Positions 59,830 to 64,000 of a DNA stretch of 64,000 nt are shown in pieces. How positions within the stretch are numbered: position 1 is the stretch's first letter; each line of letters begins with the position of its first letter. The notes under the pieces were generated by a model that was not told the DNA's origin, ran no database searches, and saw only the letters and a list, made by a program, of their open reading frames with translations. The translations under genes were made by a program, and so were the position numbers. The DNA comes from Fasciolopsis buskii (lineage: Eukaryota > Platyhelminthes > Trematoda > Plagiorchiida > Fasciolidae): NCBI GenBank assembly GCA_008360955.1, contig LUCM01008471.1:1-64000 (forward strand), given 5' to 3'.

Positions 59830-60083
59830 GAGCGAGAATGACTGAACCGGAGTATTGGTTCACTGATCTGATTAGTAACAGTATTCGCGAAATCCGTAGA
59901 GTACTTCGTGTATTTACGACACTGCCTACAGCGAACTGGGTTTTCACAGGAAAATACTCATTATGCATTCAAGACCAAATCACCGTCGGGAATCACGGAA
60001 GCGCTTTGTCCTTGCACATGAGTCCTACTAACATAGACGGCGGGGTGGACTACTTTCACGGCTTCAAAATCATCATGGAGTAG
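59830..60083 (+). CDS. Candidate last exon, gene D
   Basis: Two split bases, then ARMTEPEYWFTDLISNS, VFTTLPTANWVFTGKYSL and SALSLHMSPTNIDGG to a TAG stop. The composition is strongly protein-like, with aromatic residues spread evenly, and the frame is restored by the 39-base intron. If the intron is not spliced, an ATG at 59838 could start an 80-residue protein. No family recognised; no membrane segment or signal peptide. Confidence 0.4.
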
Positions 60084-60225
60084 ACGAATCAGTCAATCAT
60101 TCATTGTCGGATCTTCATTTTGCCGCTATCTTGCAAAAAATGATCTCCTGAACCAAAAAGTTGATTCAAAGATTGATGATAATGAGGCAGACTTTTGTTA
60201 CTGAGTTCCATTCTAAGACTGACCA

Positions 60226-60441
60226 ATGGAAAACTTATTTCAACTTTCAAGACTGTGGTTACTAATTGCAACTTCCCTCCTCATAAAAGGTGCACCAAAG
60301 GAATGGGGACATGATCATTCCATCGAAATAATGCGCCGTAGATACAGTAAAATAAAAATCTTAGTTGAATCATTCCCACACCGTCTGAAGAGTCGGGCGT
60401 TATGGTTACCAAGATATTTCGGTCCATATGACCACTTTTAA
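60226..60441 (+). CDS. Small open frame with signal-like N-terminus (weak)
   Basis: ATG-started, 71 codons. The first 20 residues (MENLFQLSRLWLLIATSLLI) are hydrophobic like a secretion signal, followed by a basic, charged remainder (SIEIMRRRYSKIKILVE) and aromatic C-terminus. No cysteines and no dibasic-glycine neuropeptide pattern. It may simply be the 3' UTR of gene D, whose AATAAA lies at 60351 inside it. Confidence 0.2.
   Translation: MENLFQLSRLWLLIATSLLIKGAPKEWGHDHSIEIMRRRYSKIKILVESFPHRLKSRALWLPRYFGPYDHF
60351..60356 (+). promoter_or_regulatory. Candidate polyadenylation signal, gene D
   Basis: AATAAA 268 bases after the gene D stop. Confidence 0.35.
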
Positions 60442-61683
60442 AACCGTGAAAATATAACAGGATTAGTCCATGCACGTGGTGCCGACTGAGCATTTGAGGA
60501 ATAAAAAACTGTCGCAGCAATTGGGATGTTCCACGCCCAAAACGTCAGTAATGGGCTAACAGGAAGTGAGATGTTCCCTATCGCCCGTTTACCACTACTT
60601 GCAACGCCTAAATCAACTCTTCAGTACAACATAAAACGTGCTTTGTTTTCACGTGCGACATCAAACGAGGGGTGGAGGACCGGATGAGACTATCCGTTCC
60701 ACTTTGCTTTGATGGAGGGGGCGAGCGACAATTGTTTGACAAATATTCGATAAGGTCACATACTCAGTCAACCCAACCCAACCAACTCCTACGATAGGAG
60801 CAATTTTGCTGTTCGGACAAGTTCACGACTTCTGTATTGTTTCCCTTCCAAACCCAGCTGGTCTGGTCACTGTTCCTACCGAGACTGAAGTCGTTAACAT
60901 GGTTTTATTGCTTTCAAGAGCATTTCTGCTGCAACAAAGGCCACATAAAAAAAATGAGCATCTGTGTTTGGTGACACCTCGTGTGTGCATGAAAATATGC
61001 TTTCATTTATTTCGCTCTTAAATCATCACTGGCTGTAAGGGGCGACCGTAAATAGAAGAATCCAGATTGTGCATGCCACTAGAATTTATTAATGTGCAGT
61101 GATTCTTGGGATAAAATAAACCAAAGCTGAACGCTAATTCAAGCGATTCTTTGGGCACATTTTAATCAGTTTTGGTTGGACGTCCGCAATGCACAGTATG
61201 GTCACCTCCTGACATTATTTCCCAGATCGTTTGAACGCACAACTGTCCTGTAGGTTATTGGATTTCATTCTAAATGGATAATTTAGTCAAGATTTTCACA
61301 AAAATTCCCATACGGCAGAACATGAATAGGCAAACACCCTCGTTTTTAACTACGATTAATCATTTGTGGACATTAACTGCAAATTTTGCTGAGATCGGGA
61401 TGAGGCCAATGCTATATGATGCAAAAGTTCAAAATAGAATTGTACAAGTGCACGCAATTTTGGTCCGGAGCTAAGTTTGAAATTATACGTACCTTATCTT
61501 TCTTCTCCGGACATCTACTCTATCTCCAGACCTTTTCTTTGAATTTCATGTTAAATATACACTACAATGTGTTGTTCTTCATATCTCAGTCGGTTAAGTA
61601 GAGTCACATGTTAGTTTCACAAAAGACCGCCCTTGAAAGACAGAAACCAGTTTATCATTCTCTAGTAACAGGTTACCATGTGC

Positions 61684-61753
<70 letters not shown>

Positions 61754-62339
61754 TCACAGCAGATTTGGTTACAAGTCCTCGCCTACAGTCCAGTGCTAAT
61801 GAACGGTTGTGACTGCTCGCGACACCAGTGTCCAATGCTAATTCTATGGTCTAGTGAGTAAACCACCCTAGGATCAGGGAACAGATCATGCACCGAAGAC
61901 GTCCGTTTAAAGTATTTAAGAGACATTTGTTATTTATGTGTGTATGTGTTTCCGAGCTTTCATGTGCATACGCACATGTGCAATTATCCGCTGATGTCAG
62001 ACGGCGGTTTAAACGGAGCGCTCGGATTGGTTCATCGGCAGAAGAAGGGAGACGAATCAGGGATCAACAAAACAACCGTCCGCTTTTCTCGTCAGTGAAT
62101 GGGCTCGCCCAGTCCTTGCCACAAATTTGGGGCGGCAGTTGATGTGCACTGAATCTTTTTAAATGTTCATCAATGAAATGGAAGCTGACGACTGATAGTA
62201 CGCAAAATGCACTTTTAATTGGATATCCTTAGGTGAACTGATCCATCAGACATGAATTTGCAACCCATGAGTTTGATTCGACTCTGATTTTATGAAATAA
62301 AAACTTAAATAATAGAAGTGGTTTATGGCTATCAGTGAA
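60442..62339. other. Spacer with a microsatellite
   Basis: Open frames at 60806-61021 and 61274-61474 have no motif. A good acceptor-like tract (GTTTCCCTTCCAAACCCAG) ends at 60858 but no convincing donor follows. Confidence 0.3.
61684..61752. repeat. (AAT)n microsatellite
   Basis: About 22 uninterrupted TAA/AAT units. Any poly-isoleucine frame across it is an artefact of translating the repeat. Confidence 0.95.
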
Positions 62340-62510
62340 TCAAAATCCGTTTATCTCCTCAGTAGTATGTTTCGCATGTGGATGGATGAAAAACTTTCCC
62401 CGAAAGCACATGACCGGTTTCGCGGTTATTGCCGCTCTTCAGGTGTTCGTGCCCAGTATTATTCTGTTTAACCATCCCTATACTAGTGTGCTCATCTTTT
62501 AGTTTCTCAC
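62340..62510 (+). repeat. Repeat R, copy 2 (3' half, direct)
   Basis: CAGTAGTATGTTTCGCATG, GGATGGATGAAAAACTTTCC, CCGAAAGCACATGACCGGTTT, GCTCTTCAGG and ACTAGTGTGCT match the second half of the inverted copy at 62680-62960. Confidence 0.65.
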
Positions 62511-62526
62511 TGCAATCTCATCTGGA

Positions 62527-62672
62527 TCGTTAGGAGGGTGAATGGATGGTAAGTCTATTTACGAATTACATGGTGATTCGTGGGAGGATTTTCGTCGGTC
62601 AGGCAAGGCTAAACTCCAGAAACGGGACACAGGGACGGAAGGTATTGGTTTCGCTTCCCAGTAGTACGTTTC
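62527..62672 (+). repeat. Repeat R, copy 3 (5' half, direct)
   Basis: CGTTAGGAGGGTGAATGGATGG, ACATGGTGATTCGTGGGAGG, TTTTCGTCGGTCAGGCAAGG and GGAAGGTATTGGTTTCG match the first half of the inverted copy and of copy 1 at 19340. It ends where the inverted copy begins. Confidence 0.65.
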
Positions 62673-62679
62673 TACTGCG

Positions 62680-62960
62680 AAACTAAGAAAGAAGCACACT
62701 AGTATGGTGATGAATGGACAAAATCATACTGGTCATGCATACCTGAAGAGCTGCAATAATCGTGAAACCGGTCCTATGCTTTCGGGGAAATTTTGTTGAT
62801 CCATCCGTATGCAATGAGAAGAAAACCAATACTTTTGGGCCTTCTGTCCCGTTTTTTAAAGTTAGCTCTGCATGACCGACGAAAATGCTCCCATGAACCA
62901 CCATGTGATTCTTAAATGGACTTATCATCCATACACGCTACTAACGATTCAAATGAGATT
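62680..62960 (-). repeat. Repeat R, copy 4 (full length, inverted)
   Basis: Reverse complement carries both halves in order: CGTTAGTAGCGTG, ACATGGTGGTTCATGGGAG, TTTTCGTCGGTCATGCAGAG, CAAAATTTCCCCGAAAGCA and ACTAGTGTGCTTC. With copies 2 and 3 it forms a foldback centred near 62676. Defines the unit as about 280 bases; coding capacity none. Confidence 0.65.
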
Positions 62961-64000
62961 CTAGTGTAAAACCCTTTTAGTTCAAGTATTCCAAAGTCGT
63001 TACATGTACATTAGTCATGGAAAATCGTAGCCTTTAGACTAGTCAGGCTCTCCGTATAGAGACTGTCGGGGACTCAAATTACTTATTACAGACATCTTAT
63101 CCCAAATCGTTTTTTTCCAGGCCACTATCCTTTACGTAGCGGGTCAATGGTCTGTAAATGATCCACGTTGATGCCGTAAAACAGTATTTTAAAATCACTT
63201 TCTCAAAATTATGAATAATTATTTTAGAAAGCTGATTATTCTCATCATCGACCGCTCACTCGATTTACAAACGCACTGCAAAATAGCCAAATTTCGTGGA
63301 ATTGCGACTTTTTTAGACGCAGTGTGACCCGTAGGAAATCGTCTTGCAGATCGAAGGTTGATTAGTTTAGTGCCTAACTTACCGAACAAGACGGCAGCAA
63401 TAACCTAGGGATATTAGGAATCGAAACGACCTACCTAAATATTTTATTTTTCATACTATCTGTTTCCACCCCAGTTGTTGTCACAATTTCAGCTGTTTGT
63501 TTGTCAGACCCATTCATTCAACCCGGGTTGGCAATAGAAGTTCACTCCTGCCATGCACTTGAAATGTTCTCATTTCATCAAAATCATACAAGTCACACTG
63601 GACGTTGTTTTGAAGGAATTAATTGTTGTGTAACGCTGACCGTAACTATATTGTCCCTTGAAAACGTAGCTGAGGGGTTCTTGTCACATACAACGCTGAA
63701 ATAAACTTAAGCCGTGTACAGTCATACATTAGATATTTTAGGTCCTATTTAGCACAAACGGCAGATCGCACCAAGTTGGAGAAGTGAGCTTAGGTGTGAA
63801 TTTACTTTCACAACGTCAATATTGGATGGTGGTGATCCAGTTAAGAAAAATAGTCGGTATTCAGTGAGAAAGCCTACCGTCTGTAATGGGAGCCTTGAAT
63901 TTCTCAACCGGTTATTCCAGACTCGAAGCATGAGGAATGCTCTTCTTCATATGATTAACGGAACCATCAAGTCTACATTGTCTCTCCATCTGACCTACGC
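62961..64000. other. Right-hand spacer
   Basis: No supportable gene. After an acceptor-like CTGTTTGTTTGTCAG at 63506 a plus-strand frame (PFIQPGLAIEVHSCHALEM onward) is open to TAA at 63702-63704, overlapping an AATAAA. It could be a last exon, but no partner was found. Confidence 0.3.

Noticed and set aside
60226..60441. Neuropeptide precursor with signal peptide
   Set aside because: The hydrophobic N-terminus is suggestive, but there is no Gly-basic cleavage pattern or repeated peptide; kept only as a weak open frame.
61608..61799. Poly-isoleucine protein
   Set aside because: Translation of the (AAT)n microsatellite.

Overview
The window looks like a flatworm nuclear genome. I infer a tapeworm, possibly of the diphyllobothriid type, because several different retroelement families typical of parasitic flatworms (RTE-like LINE, CR1/Jockey-like LINE, Penelope-like element, tRNA-headed SINE with a hammerhead-like core) sit in long AT-rich introns and spacers between small spliced exons. 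Nothing bacterial was seen: no operons, ribosome binding sites, CRISPR arrays or rRNA. Species cannot be fixed from sequence alone.

Layout. 0-5 kb: old LINE 3' end, a decayed Penelope-like RT, and a possible Tc1/mariner-like remnant on the minus strand. 5.5-9.6 kb (+): the last two exons of a Ser/Thr-rich, probably nuclear protein with two basic clusters, separated by a 2.8-kb intron holding a dead RTE-like RT, followed by a pyrimidine-rich 3' flank. 14-20 kb: Penelope-like copies, one flanked by near-identical inverted 3' ends, with a SINE that carries a hammerhead-like core between them. 20-32 kb (+): small candidate exons whose splice phases fit together, forming two unrecognised genes, plus a cluster of SINE copies all on the minus strand. 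33.8-37.1 kb (-): a CR1/Jockey-like LINE with a Penelope-like GIY-YIG fragment inserted in its 3' part. 39.4-42.1 kb (-): an RTE-like LINE with ruined active sites.

36.7-43.8 kb is also badly assembled. Two single N bases join exact duplicates of 735, 689, 201 and 1,112 bp, and an intact 19-bp Tn5/Nextera mosaic end lies at 42650. Copy numbers here should not be read as biology.

53.4-58.4 kb (-): the best supported gene, five exons that sum to a 527-codon reading frame with every splice phase compatible, ending in a PDZ domain. About 0.5 kb upstream, head to head on the plus strand, a short candidate gene has a 39-nt intron. 62.3-63.0 kb holds a foldback of an unnamed repeat family also seen at 19.4 kb. 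The protein genes are not functionally linked to one another in any way the sequence shows; most of the window is transposon debris.

All exon calls are manual, from open frames, splice signals and phase arithmetic, without transcripts or database searches. Repeat identities rest on recognised protein motifs.
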